Part shown: one piece after another, positions 45,381 through 59,400 of the stretch
How the letters are laid out: each line of letters begins with the position of its first letter
Numbering within the stretch: position 1 is the stretch's first letter
The notes under the pieces: model-generated
The model's database searches: none
What the model was told of the DNA's origin: nothing
The model's input: only the letters and a program-made list of their open reading frames with translations
Program-made: the position numbers and the translations under genes
From: Parelaphostrongylus tenuis
Taxonomy: Eukaryota > Nematoda > Chromadorea > Rhabditida > Metastrongylidae
DNA length: 64,000 nucleotides
NCBI GenBank assembly: GCA_019055375.1
Contig: JAHQIW010004752.1
Coordinates: 310,001 to 374,000, forward strand
Direction of reading: 5' to 3'

Positions 45381-48300
45381 TCAGAAAACGGTAGCAGCAG
45401 GTTTGGTTACTTCAGAAAGTATGCACATCCATCCTTCGACACAGCCATATTGGAAATGATTGCAATAAATAACTCTACAGTGACATTTCTGTACTTCGAT
45501 GATGTTTACGAAATGGTGCTCATAAAAGCCGAATGTCATTTCTTCTTTGCGCTCTTTGAAATGTTCGACCAAGGGGCGAGCGACAAATGTCTCATGACAT
45601 GGTGACTTGAGACGTTTAAAAGATACTGTAGGTTATAATTTTGTAGGAAATTTCTCTGTAGACGTCGATAAAAGTCTGACACTGAATTAGCGTACGCTGT
45701 TCCTATACATGCTCAGTTTTTCCCCAATTTTTTTTTTAAATAGAGAGTTTGATGGTGTTTCATATTGAAGAATATGTACGGAAAATAATATGACATCGAA
45801 GCAAATAGGGAAGCAGATCAACACTACTTATGTTTCCAGTTTGTTGAGTGATATGCAAAGCTTTGAATCTGAAGAGGAAGCGGAACCCGTCTGTGGCTCA
45901 AGGTTTCCCGTAGTACACAGCATTGCTGGAAATATACCCTAAAATTCCGTATGCAAGGGCACTTTAATTTTTGCAAAGCAAGGACGAACAAACACGCGCG
46001 CTTTCCGGTAATAAAATATTTTTCAAGTTTTATTTTTTATTTCGAAGACCAAGCAAAAAAAGTGTAGAATCAATCTAACTTCTAGCTCCAATTTTTACCT
46101 CGTGATTATCGTATATATTCATACCGACAAAATCGTTTCAGTCGAGATTTTCAATATCGCACAGTGCTTTCTTGAAGCTATGCAGGTAGGGTCAGAAGGG
46201 ATGGAATAAGAATTACGAGGAGTTCAAAGTAAGAAGAAGAATAGATAAGAATAGGAATAAACAGAAACTACTGAAAATGCTAAATAAATAAAATTTCCAA
46301 GACTCCTTGAAGTTACTATTGAGTACTATTTTTTCGCCCCGGCCGCTCTTATCTAGACAATTCCAGTGTTATTATAATATTGCTGAAAAAACGGGTAAAT
46401 AAATATCTTAGAAAATTTGACGTTCAGCGAAGCAATAACGAACGACGGTATTTCATGTCATGTTATAGTGATGACGGAATTCTGCAGATTCCAACTGAGA
46501 AATTTCAACTCGTTCGTGTTCTATCTACTTACAATACTTTCTCTCAGAGATAGCGATTTTAGTCCAAATGCCGAGACGTTTGACTTTTACTGTTATGAGG
46601 TACATTTGACTGTGAGTGCAATGATTAATATTCTATGACAAATACTAGTCATTAAATCACCCTTAGATTTCAAATGCTATTTTTTGTGTTCGTACACATA
46701 CATCATAGATTTCAATTTGCGAACAGAAGGCATGTAAGCCCAGATTTGCTTCCGGGACGTCGACTGCACATACTGTTGGCAATAGCTTACTGCTACCCAA
46801 GCAGCTTGCTTTAGTCGTCGCGTCTTCGACTTGAGTGGCAGTAGCACGAATCATCTGCTGTACGTGATAGTTCTACACCTGCGATAGCAACTCTCCACCG
46901 TCATCCTAACCTAGGAGTGGTGAGATTCGTAAACTTTCTACACAGCCGTTCATGCAGAAGTAAGTAGTTGCTAGGAATAAACATGCAAGTAATTTTTTAG
47001 CCTTAGAAGGAAAAGCACTGAGACTTCAGGAACTACGTCGAGACTCTATATACCTAATCGTCTTTTATGAGATTGAAGTTCGGCATTTGGCCTCAGGTAG
47101 CTCTCAGCTTAGACTTTCTGGCAAAATTACACATCATTAATCGTAAAAATTATAATCGTAAAGCACTAAACCTCTCTCCTGATCAATGAGGCTGTAGACC
47201 GCACTTGGTGAAGACATGAGAACGATCTCGCATGTTCATCATAAAATATCTAACGGAATTAACACATTAACGCCTCAACCACTATTTAAGTGCTTTGTCG
47301 GGTTAGTGCGCGAATTTTATCCCTGATGCCGCTTCAAGACAACGAAGCGGATGAAGATATTAGTCGAGTGACAAGTGAAAATAGGACTCTTAAATAGGTA
47401 AAGATTAGCTCTCAATAGAGAATAGACTTAGTGTCAAGCTCTGAATAATTTTTCAATAAACGCCGTCACGCTCATGCCTAAGAAAGAGATTATTTAGGTA
47501 TCGCTTCTGAATTTATTCTTAACGTGCAATTTAGTCAATCGATAATTATTTCGAGTAGTTTTATTTCTCGCGAAACGTTAATGGCAAAATCATATAGATA
47601 TTGCGGATCACATAAGAATTGAAAGCATCCCAAGCGTTACGCTGAGAATTGATCTAAAACCTGCTTGCACTTGAACCCGTAATCACTCCACAAAGCTGAG
47701 CGCATCTATCATTCTTAATATGAGTCATTAGTTGTACAAATTACACCAACCACTTATACCCCTGCTTATTCACCATAAGGTTTGACGTTTTTCTTATTCA
47801 CATCGCCTGAAACAGTGTTCCGTCGCGCATTTCTAGGTCACGGCCCCACCTTTTCGACTCTCCCACTGCCTTTTACCAGAGTCATTGACCACTTATAAAG
47901 ACGGCACTTCCCATCTTAGTCATATTTCCGAGTGTAGTGTATCTTGCGCATAAAAACTGTAGTCTGGGAATGAGCAGACAGGTACCAGCTTAGCGCACTT
48001 AACCTTATTTTTTATGATGCTTTACATCCTAACACATCAAGGAACGAATATCTCATTCATCGCACTTCAGATATTTATACTTTGTAGACGTGGTGGCGAT
48101 GCTGGTCCTGCTAAAGTTTTTCACTAAACATTTGTCGAAACAATTGTCAACTCTGTCATCTAGTTAAATCTACATTCTTTTTACACTACGACACATCGAA
48201 TTGGATGTTGTGAGAAAAACCCGAAAGCCTGTTGGGCGACTGTCGTGATCGTCCACTAGCATTGTAGACAACATTCTCCCACTAAATAATCATGTTGTCT

Positions 48301-48629
48301 GTCTTTACTCAAAATTGTTAGTACACCTTGTCACATGTACTCTATTCATTATGAGAGTTCTTTTTATCCTTTTTATTTTCGAAACTTTTTGCACTTTTGA
48401 TGCACTTTTGATCAACGTACATCGTCGCATGTACTTTAGCTACACTCTACCGTGTATGTATACTTCTATTACGGAACATTCTAAAATCTCTTTTCTGAAC
48501 TTTAACGTCAATTCGTTTTACCGCCCACCACTGAGTGAATATAAATAGCTCAATTATGATTACTGTTCTCGTGGTATAAGCTACGATAAGCAACATAATC
48601 CAATTCGAGACTTTCGACGAGGGAGTCAT
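45381..48629 (-). CDS. Candidate small cysteine-rich secreted protein, three exons, 125 residues
   Basis: Exons 48629-48564, 46857-46791 and 45625-45381 join in phase 0 then 1. Exon 1 starts MTPSSKVSNWIMLLIVAYTT, a plausible signal peptide. Exon 2 has acceptor CACGTACAG and donor GTAAGC. Exon 3 follows ACCTACAG and is open for 81 codons to TGA. The mature part has seven cysteines, one near KASCLGS, one in SPCHETFVARPLVEHF, then FVNIIEVQKCHCRV with a CxC and further Cys (IYC, YGC, WMC), recalling the CxC end of cystine-knot factors without a clear match. Introns of 1.7 and 1.2 kb. The first two exons are short, so transcript evidence would decide. Confidence 0.45.
47800..47960. other. Conserved-looking GC-rich block in an intron
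   Basis: A block of higher GC (CACGGCCCCACCTTTTCGAC, CTCCCACTGCCTTTTACCAG, AAGACGGCACTTCCC) within the first intron of the 125-residue candidate. It looks like an unrelated dispersed repeat, but no second copy was seen here. Confidence 0.25.
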
Positions 48630-49108
48630 CGAAAGTCCCTTGTGGCAAGCCCGCACAAAACGAGCACTATATTACGAGCTAGCGTCTTCGACAACTAGCT
48701 CAAAAACTATACTTGAGATAGTGCAACTGTCGCTACCACCATTATGTTTCAACGGCAGATCATTATTGCAACCATTGCTTTCATTGTTCTACTGAATTGC
48801 CCCCTCGAAAGGAGTTAAACCCTGGATTCTAATCTAAGCATAATTTTCTGGACCACGAAAATTTTAATGAAAGCTTATCCCAGAGATTAGCATATCAAGG
48901 AAATCTAAAGCGATTTACAATTCTCTCGTAAGTCCATTCGTAGAATCGTTCTCTCATTAATTTAATCTCTTCCGTGCAATAGAATTGCTTGTGTCAGGTC
49001 TAAAACATTAATTATTTTACCTGTGATTCTACGTGCCAGCTTTTTGTACTAAAGTTATAAATAGTTACATTTTGTTATTCAGATCAGATCAAAGAGCTAC
49101 AATTATGT

Positions 49109-49229
49109 GAGCTTAATACACATTTGTAAGTTATTTTGAGAAAAAACATTAATTGTTTGATGCTTCTTTTGAGCATAATACACATTTTTAACTTATTTCC
49201 AGGAAAGAAAAACATTAATCGTTTGATGC
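49109..49229. repeat. Tandem duplication, two copies, 62-base spacing
   Basis: Units starting 49109 and 49171 share ATAATACACATTT-like starts, a TTATTT middle and AAAAACATTAAT then GTTTGATGC ends. Confidence 0.6.
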
Positions 49230-49300
49230 CGTGCGGACGCACACGCGCCCAGGAAGGTTAGTCGTGGTTCGAATCCACAACACACACATCAGATTCTTAG
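49230..49300 (+). repeat. Possible tRNA-like fragment
   Basis: GTGGTTCGAATCCAC is a perfect B-box hairpin (T arm), but no A box or acceptor stem is placed correctly. Confidence 0.3.
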
Positions 49301-49439
49301 TCTTATTCTAGTCGCGGCATCCCTGTGAATAATCGCTTCCTTCTTTTAGTCAAGATCAACTCACTCTTTGGGTGTCAGTATATTTAAATGACCGATTCCA
49401 CTTTACAGTGAACAAATTCTACGCGCAAGTTCATCAGAT

Positions 49440-49682
49440 GTGAAAATAATAATGAATGTTCGATTTGCTTTACACTCAAGTAATTCTATAAACAAGTTTT
49501 TCTTCTGCGATGTGATTTATGCTGTTCTATCAATGGATGCCCTAGTCAACGTTGTCCAAGAAAATTATAGAATGAACTGCTTTACCAATCAATATGGACA
49601 GAATATCGAGCTGCAATATAACTGCTGCTTCCGCTCCCACATTCCTTTCTTGAGACCTAAAGATGGAGTCTGTTTTGAGTAA
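49440..49682 (+). CDS. Weak candidate exon with four clustered cysteines
   Basis: Open frame whose second half reads MDALVNVVQENYRMNCFTNQ, YGQNIELQYNCCFRSHIPFL and RPKDGVCFE before TAA, or before a GTAAAT donor two bases earlier. The composition fits a secreted Cys-containing protein. No partner exons found. Confidence 0.3.
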   Translation: MKIIMNVRFALHSSNSINKFFFCDVIYAVLSMDALVNVVQENYRMNCFTNQYGQNIELQYNCCFRSHIPFLRPKDGVCFE

Positions 49683-49689
49683 ATATTTT

Positions 49690-52490
49690 GTAAAAATGAT
49701 GCGAAACTGTCGCCATCTTCGTCGCTCGTAATTTTCAAAAAATCGTTCTCTTTTTCCTTACGAAACTTAGTCGGATGTGGTGCGACGACCTTCGTTTGCT
49801 ATCATCAATTGCCTACTGGCATTCGCGTTACGCGACCTAATTTTCCAACTGTGCATGCCGTCGTATCCGCTCGCTAGTTTCGGTGTTTCAGCGTTCTGAC
49901 GACACTAATTCCAACAGGAAATATCTGATCCACAGAAGCTGTTTGTCAGATGACGTGCCATGAGGACCGCCAGACGATGCTTCTAGGGACGCTTACGAAC
50001 TAACCGTTCTTTGTTGGGAATTCGCCCACATCGTCGTTCACATTTGTAATCTCCGCATTAATCGGAGGGTGTTCGCGCATAAACAGCGTAATCGGATGTG
50101 AGTGATGCCGTTAGCTTCAAAAAGGGGAAAGTAATCTTACGGCAACCCCAGTGAAACTAAATTCAGACTTATAAGTGAAACTTTTCAAATCTTGCTTCGG
50201 TAAGATCATTATCGCAAAACACTATCCTATTCCATAACGGCTTTGAATTATGAAAATTTGCTGCCTTAACTCTCACTTCATGAAGTGTCTGTGCACTTTT
50301 TCTTGATTAATACTACAGTGATCCAATAATTTATGATTCGGCAGTCAGTTTTTCGATACATTAATAAAACTGTTCTTTTTCTTTATGTTCTGAACCATTA
50401 TCGGCATTCAGTGCCACCCATAACGATCTGCTCTCTATAGTTGGTTTTCAATCTGTTAAACTCATTCAGAGAAATCTTGCTCTTGAAATCAGGTGGCAGT
50501 TGACTCCTCGTTGCCGAACGGCCTTTCTTCGGCTACCGTAGCTATTTTTTATCTGCGCTTTATCGCTCAGTAGCGACGGCCTTCGGAGAATCTTACGCAA
50601 CTCCTTCACCATCACCAACTCTACTAGCACCGCTCTCCTCTTCTAAGCACCCAATTTCCTTTTTTCGTCACCTATTGTTACATCACTACCTTTCTGTCGC
50701 TGTCGTAATTAAGCGTTAGTCTTAAATCTCATCCTTATTTGATCCACAAAGAAAGATAAAAAATCTTCCAAACCAGTAAAGTAGTTATTATCCTTTTCTA
50801 TGAACGCACGTTTAGCGCTATAAATTGGATCTGTGTTTGAAAATGTGCTGAATGAAAAGTAGAATTTGAAGGTAAAGCTTCATTTCATTCTCTCTTGTTG
50901 TCAAGCGCAAAGTGTAGGAAATTCGGCTCGCACTTCCTTTTGCGGTAATTAGCATAAGATGAAATTAATGGAATATTTTGTCCCTGTCCTAAAAGTTTTC
51001 TAGGCCATGAAAATGCTAGTCTAAATGATCCGGAAGACATCAGGGAAAGACGAAACGTCATTGGTTTTTAGAAGCGTTGTAGGCGGTATTTGCAAGGGCG
51101 GTACGACTTTTGCTCTTGACCGTCTTGCCCGATTTGAGGTTAAGATTGCTCGTCGTCGCCTTCCTTCTTCTTTATTTTCTCAACAATCACTTACTGACGC
51201 ACATTCATGCGCTACTATCGTTAGTTTAGTTTATGAATTTCTTACTTTGCCACATGCTACGTGTTGGCCTTTCAAAGCACGTGGACTAGAATAGTTAACC
51301 ATTTAATTCATTACATTTATTGCACTTAAAAAATGATGAAAATGAAAAAAATGAAATGGAATAGTTCAGCTGTAGTGTGATGCGATCCCTTCATTTTTTC
51401 GTTTTCCATTGTCCTTTCTTTTTCGGAATGCTTCGGTTTTTCTCTAGGATACATGTTGTTGGAAGAAATTGAGGTATATTCTGAGACAATCGCCCATTTA
51501 AAACATACACTCGTTCTTTGAACTTGTCGAATCTGCACCTCTTCTGCTGAACATCTCATCCCTAACTTTGCTATTGTCCAGAATCGCTTCTTCTAATGTC
51601 ATTCGATTTTCGAAAACTTATCGCTAATCACGATCTAATGTTCCGGAAAAATTACGTTACTGGTTTCGTCGTTTATTCCGCTTCCTCGAGCGTGATCTTC
51701 AGCCTCGTAAAATTTGTAGGAATAGGCCTGACTCCCTCGTTGCGCTTCTCAGTGTTCACAGAATGGAGAGTGTTTCGTTTCACTGTTTCCGCTTAGCTTA
51801 AATTTTGGATCTTCTTGCCTAATCCATTACGGGCAGTTCAATCAGAGCGTCGTTGGCTCTTAATTGGAACGCGTTCTTTATGTTCAGTCGCAATTAGTGT
51901 TTATTTGTAATCTGTAATAAGTAAAGGGTGGTAAACTGGTTTATTGAGATTACCGTCTCACTGTCCAATCCGATTCTTCGTTTCATTCTGAGAGAAATTG
52001 AGACCACAAAAATAAAGATTGCAAAGGGCGGAATTTCAGGCCAACTATCGACGCATGAGTCGAAATCTGTACACGTGATCGTAAAAGGACTAAAGCGTTG
52101 TGTACACCGTGATGTACATATCGTCTAAAATCGGCTAAGATAATGCTATATCTTTGAATTTCAAACGTTACCTTTTCCAGTAAAATCCAAACACCTCGAA
52201 GAAGAAACTTCATCGTTGCAGTTCCACACAGTACTCAGCAATAGGCACTTAATTATAATAAAAGTAATCTTTCATTTCCCGCTTTCACAGCGTTTTATTT
52301 TCAAAACTCTCTCCTTTTTTAGATGCACTTATTTTTTGGTTTTGTTTTGCACAGTTTTCTTGTCATTCATTTGAGAATGTCTCCCTTCTGGCTTTTGTTC
52401 TTCAAGTTTTTCGATGTTTCCTACAGTCAAACCAGTTCTGTTCCGTGTTCGTCATTTTGTCAAGCAATAAAATGAAAAATGCTCTATCGA
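49690..52490. other. No gene called; region upstream of the multidomain gene
   Basis: Mixed-composition DNA. Open frames at 51025-51294 and 51596-51796 show no splice context. The last few hundred bases before 52490 are pyrimidine-rich and may contain the promoter of the plus-strand gene. Confidence 0.3.
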
Positions 52491-52491
52491 A

Positions 52492-52503
52492 GTGCTGTCT
52501 CAG
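52492..52503 (+). promoter_or_regulatory. Probable trans-splice (or 5' UTR) acceptor directly before an ATG
   Basis: TGCTGTCTCAG ends exactly one base before the ATG at 52504. An acceptor touching the start codon is typical of spliced-leader addition in nematodes, though a conventional non-coding first exon is also possible. Confidence 0.55.
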
Positions 52504-55500
52504 ATGAAATGGTGGATGCTGTTCTGTTTGGTGGTGGGTAGATGCACTGCCCACGTGCGATTTACCTATCCACCGGCTCGCTATCCCATTAGCGACTACT
52601 ACACCTCCTTCAACAGCCGTCCGCCATGCGGTGCTCCCAAACCATCACTCGGGACAGGTTCACTCAATTCCATTCACTTTTTTCGTTCATGTATTTCTCT
52701 CGAAAATAGCTATAAAACGAGTGAATTCATTTAAGTGCATCCTAGTGAAAGGTGGGAAAAGTGTATGAAAATAGAAGCAGAAAGAGAGACATAGGGGTAC
52801 TTTGTAAACTTCTAAGGAGGATAAGCTCATCAACTTCCATCCGAGAGAAAAACTGGAAATATGAATAATTAGACTCTTTCTAAGAAAATTTATCACCTAT
52901 ATACGGAATCAGTGCTACTGAAGAAACGAAAACTTATCAAATTCGCATTTCACTACGGAAAATTGGTGCATCTTATGGAATACGTCATACGCCTTCTTTA
53001 ATCTAACTTTAATCTTCTGCCTGAATCTAATGGTTCAGAGAAGAACTTTCGGAATTATCATGCGTTTAGTAGTGCTAGATCTGCTTTGCATTCCTGTCTT
53101 TCAGCAATAGTGGAATATCTATGCAATTGATATTTTGATTGTATTTTGATCAGTCGCGGTCTTACTGAAAACATTCCTACCTATAAAACTTGCGAGAAAT
53201 TCTGTGGAGAGGGATACATGGAACAATGACCACTTTAGGTCTATTAAATGGGAGTATTTTCTTAACTTGTAATTTTTTAACATTCTATGCGCAACTTTTG
53301 AACAACGAGTTCAGGTATTCTGGATTAGAGGTTTCACTAGAACCTTGTGAAATTTCAGGTATTCCAAAAAAGACGAACGTTTCTTTTCCCGTGATTAACA
53401 AGCCGTTCATTCTAATATAACGTCCATAGAGTAGTAGTTCATCAGCTACTGATCATCTTCAACTTCTAAGGCTTCTTGGCGTCGTATTGGAACTAGCGTT
53501 TATACAGTAATTAGCAATCAGTAGAGACTCCGGAAACGAATTTCATCAGATCGTCGTTATTCTTTGGTTCACGGGAGGGAAAATGGCTTGAGGGGTTCAA
53601 AAAACAGCTCTATGATCACAACTCGGTACTGACAGACACTATTGTGTTTCTATAGCGCGTTATCTTCCAACAGATTAGCGACCTCAAATTACATTACAGA
53701 CTACGAAATGAAATTTCATGCATTAATCTTACAGTATTTGGTGAAAAGTTGCCGATTTAATTCTTAGATCAAAGCACTTTCGCTCATTTTAAGTCTCTTA
53801 TCAGATGAAAAAGAGTATACTCCGCAAATCGGGTTACATTGCTTATAGTATGTTCATGGTAACCGCACTTATGCATTGCTTATAACTAAGATGAAATTAT
53901 GACGTTCCGTTACAGAACAACATACTTCCCCGCTATTTCTATCGAGGCTCGTACGCGAACAGAAAATCATCTGAACAACCGAGATTGTCTGAGAGGACAA
54001 GTTAAGATTCTCAAAAGTATCGTTGGGGTGTCGTAGGTGTCGCATTTACCTCTAAAATTTAGAAACTTCAGGTTTTGTTTCCAGCCTTTTCAAGCTTTGA
54101 GCACGAACAAATTAAAACTCAAAAGAACGTCCTCTATGTAGTCTTGAGGTGCTAGCCTGCTTATCCTTTATAAGTCTGGGAATTTTCCAAGTTCTCATCT
54201 ATTCTTGCGTTACGGAAGTCATCAACAGTTATTTAAAAGTTCGTTTTGCCAGTTAGAATAGGAAGTAGCTGCAGATTATATCATAAAAGGAGTCATGGCA
54301 AAATTTGAATTGAGAAAGTCAGCCGTGGTCATTTTTAGCAGAGTTAATCACTCAGCTTATGCTGTCTCATGTTCATTCACCTTCACAACGATTTCTTCTT
54401 AGCGCTGTCCTATTTCCAACTATTCTTATAGATTTTTCTGGTTGAATAAGCGGATGAAAAACCACCCATTCATGAAATAAATGTGAATTTCTTTAAAATC
54501 AGTCGATGTATGAAGAAAAATACTCCGCAACAATCTTTTACTTGCCGTCGCCGCCATATTATCTATCCCTTTGACCGGGAAAATACAATTATGAGAGATA
54601 AATTTCAAGGTTGTCATCAAATCGAGCAGGGCGGTAAGTAAAACTGTTTCAGGTTTGAGAACTTTCCTGAAGGCTGGTTCTACAATCGATCTTCAGTGGG
54701 CCACTACAGTTCCACATATGGTGAATTTGCTTTGAAATGTTTTTTTCTTGAACTTAGTCAATGACATAGTGTTTATTGTCAAGATAACAGCTAGAGCAAC
54801 TTTGGCTTAACCGTAGCCACATAATCGAGAGCTTGAACAAGCACGTCCCTGTATCTCTCTGATTTCCCTTCTTCCGTGGCTCCTAGTCTAAGCATATTCG
54901 TTTGAGTGTATTCGACATGTCTTTCCTTTCGTTTTGTGCATTATTTTCGATCAATAGAACTTACTGATTGTTGATAAAAATCCGTTGTTGTGAGGCATTC
55001 GCCAGTCTTTAATTCCGTTGGGACAGTGTGAAAGTGATTCTGTGTGATCCAACTATACGTGTCTATTGGTGGATGTGTGAGAGCGATTGATGGGAGGTGG
55101 AGTTCGTGGTGTTTTAGTCGTCCGGCAGGAGCCGAACGTTATCTGCTTATAATCCCACCAATTACGTCGAGCCGCATATCGATATCGCGTAATGAATCTA
55201 CGCGGGCCAAGGTTATTGTAGTCGTGTTATACTCAGCCGGGTTACAAATCGCACGACTGAGATAGTTTGCAGCACGAAAAGACTCAGAAAGATCAGCTGA
55301 AAATGAACAATAGTGAAAAATTCTGGTTTATGAGCCCACTGATACGATGATGTCGATGTCTTGTACAAACGGTCTGCTTAACCTACATAAAAAATGGCAA
55401 TCTACTGAAGGCTACGATATTCTTCTGCCTCAAAAACTAAAATTGCTCAAATCTCTGTGTTTTTGAAACCAACAAAAATTCCCATGGGTATGTTTAGGTA

Positions 55501-56474
55501 CGTGTGTGTATTTATGTATGCATGTATAACATGTATATGTGCATGTGTGTATGTGTATATATGTATACATGTATGTATGTACATATGTATGTATGTACGT
55601 ATGCATATGTATGTGTGCATGTATGTATGTATGTGTGTATATATGTATGCATGTATGTGCGTATGTATGTGTACACTTATGTATGTATGTATGTATGTAT
55701 ATATGTATGCATGTATGTATGTATGTATGTATGCATGTGTATATATGTGTGTATGTATGTATGTATGTATGTTTGTATGTATGTATGCATATATTATGTC
55801 TGTATATGTGTGTAGTGTGCGTGTGTCTGAAATTTTGCGCATGACGTTTTGTTGGTATTTTACTCAAGAAAAATCAAATTCCATTGAGAAATCGATTTGA
55901 ACTAGTCAAACGTCGATAACTCTTCTTTTTTCCAGGGAGGGATTCGACTCGAAGTACTGAACTCACTCGATGAACCCATAGCGATCTTCACAAACTTCAA
56001 CGACCCCTATAATGTCACGTATGCTTGCATTTTATAATCGTTTGACTTGATTGGAAAAATTTCAGCCGTTCACATTCGTGAGAAAGGTAGTTTGAGACAC
56101 AGTAATCACATCTTTGATTCGTTTCTTAGGGGAAAAAGTGGATTACAAATAGTTTTGCTCATGCAGTTACATTCCATTATATAGCACTTCTTCTATCATA
56201 ATTCAACTGTCCTTGAGTGACTTAATCGGAAGTAAATGCTAACTCAAAATAGCTACAAAAATTTCTATATATTTGAAGCATTGGAGAAACTATGTAGAGT
56301 TCATTACAGACTACATCATGAACTCAAATCATTGTTCTAGAGATTTCGGGAGGCAAATCGCCTTGCCACTAGGATTTGAATGCGCCAATTGCGCGATCAG
56401 AATTACTCATCAAGCCACCGAATACGGCAATGACTACCTGTTTTATAGTTGCGCTGACGTGAACATTCTTAAAG
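52504..56474 (+). other. LPMO-like histidine-brace domain (exons 1-4)
   Basis: In the mature protein His1 is placed by the predicted signal-peptide cut, and His57 lies in VPHMGGIRLEV, the position where insect and fungal LPMOs have the second brace histidine (their NHxGxFEFR-like strand). Cys26, Cys100, Cys103 and Cys123 could form the two disulfides usual for this fold. The closing FYSCADVNIL matches the conserved FxxCxDVxI ending, with an aromatic residue near the axial position. One N-glycosylation sequon (YNVT). Substrate unknown; chitin or other matrix glycans are possible, and a non-catalytic copper-binding role as in X325/BIM1-type proteins is equally possible. Confidence 0.6.
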
Positions 56475-59400
56475 GTAGGTAAACTACGGCATGTTTTTCA
56501 CTGAATCAATCGAGATGATCTAATTGCCTCGCTGTTCTGGTCATCTGTAGAGAGTAAAGTCAGGCACCAACATCTTTGTCCTTCTAGAACGGCTCACAAT
56601 TACTATAACGAGTCATATCCTTTTGACATATGTCTATAGCCTGAGAAACTTTGCTGATATGGTGCATGTCCAGCGAGTGAAGGGTTTAGATGGCAGAATT
56701 GTGCTCGAAAAAACATGAGCTGTACCACTTCTCATGCAGAAAAGTTTCTATTAAACTGGTATCAAGCTATCAAGAAAGGGTTTCTCATCGCTCAATTTTG
56801 ATGTAGAAAACTTCCACATAGCGTTCTAGACTTACGAAAGTACCAAACTAAGTTGCTGAGAGTTTTCGATAAAAGTAAAGCGGAGGCTGAATGGATGTAT
56901 ACAGGTCATACATGCAGGATAGACACTTTCCGGATCAAAAATACGTGGAGGATCCGAAATAATTCCTGCAATTTTTCAAATTCGAGAGAAGGCTCCAATT
57001 TTGATTTGAACATCGCGTCGCAATTATTCACATCAGGGAGTTATCGATAGCTGCGGTGTGTCACTACCCGTAATTCTGCGTTTCATGTGATATGCATTGA
57101 ACTCAATGCGTGCAGCCCAGGATTAATTTTTTGGTTAATTCAAAATTACTGCAGACCCTTCTATACGTGTTGACCTATTTCGTACGATATGGACACTATA
57201 GTGTTCGTAAAGCTCGAAATACGTCACTAATACGTGTGCACATTCCAATGCATTCAAAAATTGATCGGCCTGAAATTTAGCTTTTTTCAATCAGCAGAAC
57301 GATAGTTTCAAAAACCCAGTTCGCCGCTCCTTTACTGATTTTTGGTTATTAAGCGAGAGCTGATTCAAATGCGCATTCAAAAACTGTTCAAACATGCTTC
57401 AGTGAAGGGTTGACCGGTATGTACTGGGTGATACCTCATTGTGTTGATATTCACTTGTTTGACGACAAATGCAGGTTCTCCCTTGATTTTGTTCCAATCA
57501 TACTTCAGAAAAGTTTATGTTTATTGAGGGAAGACGGAAATCTTTTGTGCAAAATATATGTAATATATGTGCTATATGTAGCTATAACATTTGCTAGACA
57601 ACTTGATTTGAATGTAACTTTATAGACGAGCTGTTGCCGTTTCATATTTGACGAGGTATTGAAAAAAAGTTTTCTGACTCTCATACCCGCTGATACCGCC
57701 AATCCAATAATTAAGTTGAGATAAGCCTTTCAATCATCAAAATTAGGCGATCGTTGCGATTTCCTTTCAGAATTCAGGACCAGTAATAGAATGAGTACGT
57801 GTACGCGAATGTTAGGAGGAGTTAGATACAAAAATCAAAATTATGAGTGATTTTTCTGAGAATCGCCACATCATTTTGACAGAGACTGTAAGAAATTCGA
57901 AAGATCACCAAGTGTTAAGTACTGATTGAACAAAACTGCAGGCGATTAGATTCATTGGAAGCATTTGTTAGACCTCTACCCTTCCGTACCTCCCTGTCAT
58001 TTTTTAAAGTGTTAGTTATTGAGGAAAACGAAAATTTTTTGAGGACTCCATGTGACAGTTTTCTCAAGGTTGAAAATATATTGGTCTCTCAGGGAAGCTT
58101 ACAGTAATATTATTTTTCGTTTTCAAGCTGTTAAACACTTTACATGCATATGTGCATCAGTAGTGGTTTACACTGGCCGACCGATGTCAAGCCAGTGCTA
58201 CTTCTTTCCATGTAAATTTGATATCATTCGCCGACACGAAGGAATAGAGAGATTGTTGGACTCGGGCGCCTGATCGAATCAACGACCGCATGTGTATTGC
58301 TGTTCACTCTAATGTAAACCGTTTGAGCTCCTCAGTCATAAAACTTATCTGAGAAGCTCCTTTCAACTTATCAATGAGGCGAGAGTATATCCTGCGTTAT
58401 GAGGGGCCTATTCATTACCTGAATCATCTCATCTAGTTTAGATTCACGAGATCCACTTTTTTGATTTAGACAGCTCGTACACCTCCAGCTATATTGTCAA
58501 TAGGACGCAGTACGCATGCCTTCAAGTTGCTTAATCGCTATAGGAATATTTGAGAATCTTTATATCCGTGTGCTACAGTCACTGACCCGTCACCAAAGGG
58601 CAATGGTTTCTCAAGTGAAAATGCCGATTTTAAAAGCTGAGGAGGCTAATAGACGTTAATTCGATCAATCTCAGAACAGACAGCGAAATTTGGTAATATC
58701 TAGGTCAGTGCGCACTAGCACAATCCCGTGATCGGCAAAAAGTGTTCGAGTGTTGTCGAAATTAGAAATGGAATTGGTGTCGAACTTAATTGACTACAAC
58801 AACGTTGTATTATTATTGTGGTTCTCAAAGTGTTCGTTTCACACGAGAATAGCTGGCTGCCTGTGTTTAGGAATTTGGAGCGCACTGCGTCTGAAAGTCC
58901 GTATAGGACGCTCGCTATGAACAATAGTTTCCTTTTCTTGTGGAAAAAAAGCGATGTTCACACTTTTTCTTAGAACGAATTTACTCTTACAATATGGAAA
59001 ATCATTTCATGACTAGTACAGAACCATGAGAAGTCGACGAAAAACCCCATTTCTTCCAGAAATTCCCGACGGAGACACATGTCTATCTCACGGAACGAGG
59101 AAGGACGGCGTTTGTTATTGCCAGCCGAATTTTTTCGGCGATCAGTGTCAATTTGAAGGTGAGCTCAAGAAATTTGAATTGGTTCAAATGTGTCATCGAA
59201 TCAAATCATGTTGTCGAGGTCACATACGACTCCGACGTTCACAGCCAAGCAGTGCTTACAGTGGGTCGGTCGCTCAGATTCCTGGGATAGATATTTTTTC
59301 AAAGATTCTTCTCTAAGATTTGAGAGGGAATTGAAATTTTGAAAGATTGATGTATCGTGATAATTATGATACTCAACTCTAATTCAAGGCTTCAAATCAG

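Noticed and set aside
54630..54653. GTAAGT donor at 54635 next to exon 2 of the multidomain gene
   Set aside because: Only 18 bases before the exon 2 acceptor, too short for an intron; coincidental.
55430..55900. Open frames of 100-147 codons on both strands rich in Tyr, Cys, Met, Val or His, Thr, Ile
   Set aside because: Translations of the ATGT microsatellite; all frames are open because the repeat contains no stop.
59159..59316. Extension of the first EGF reading frame to 59316
   Set aside because: Reads through a GTGAGC donor into an intron; the next EGF exon fits phase 1 from 59158.
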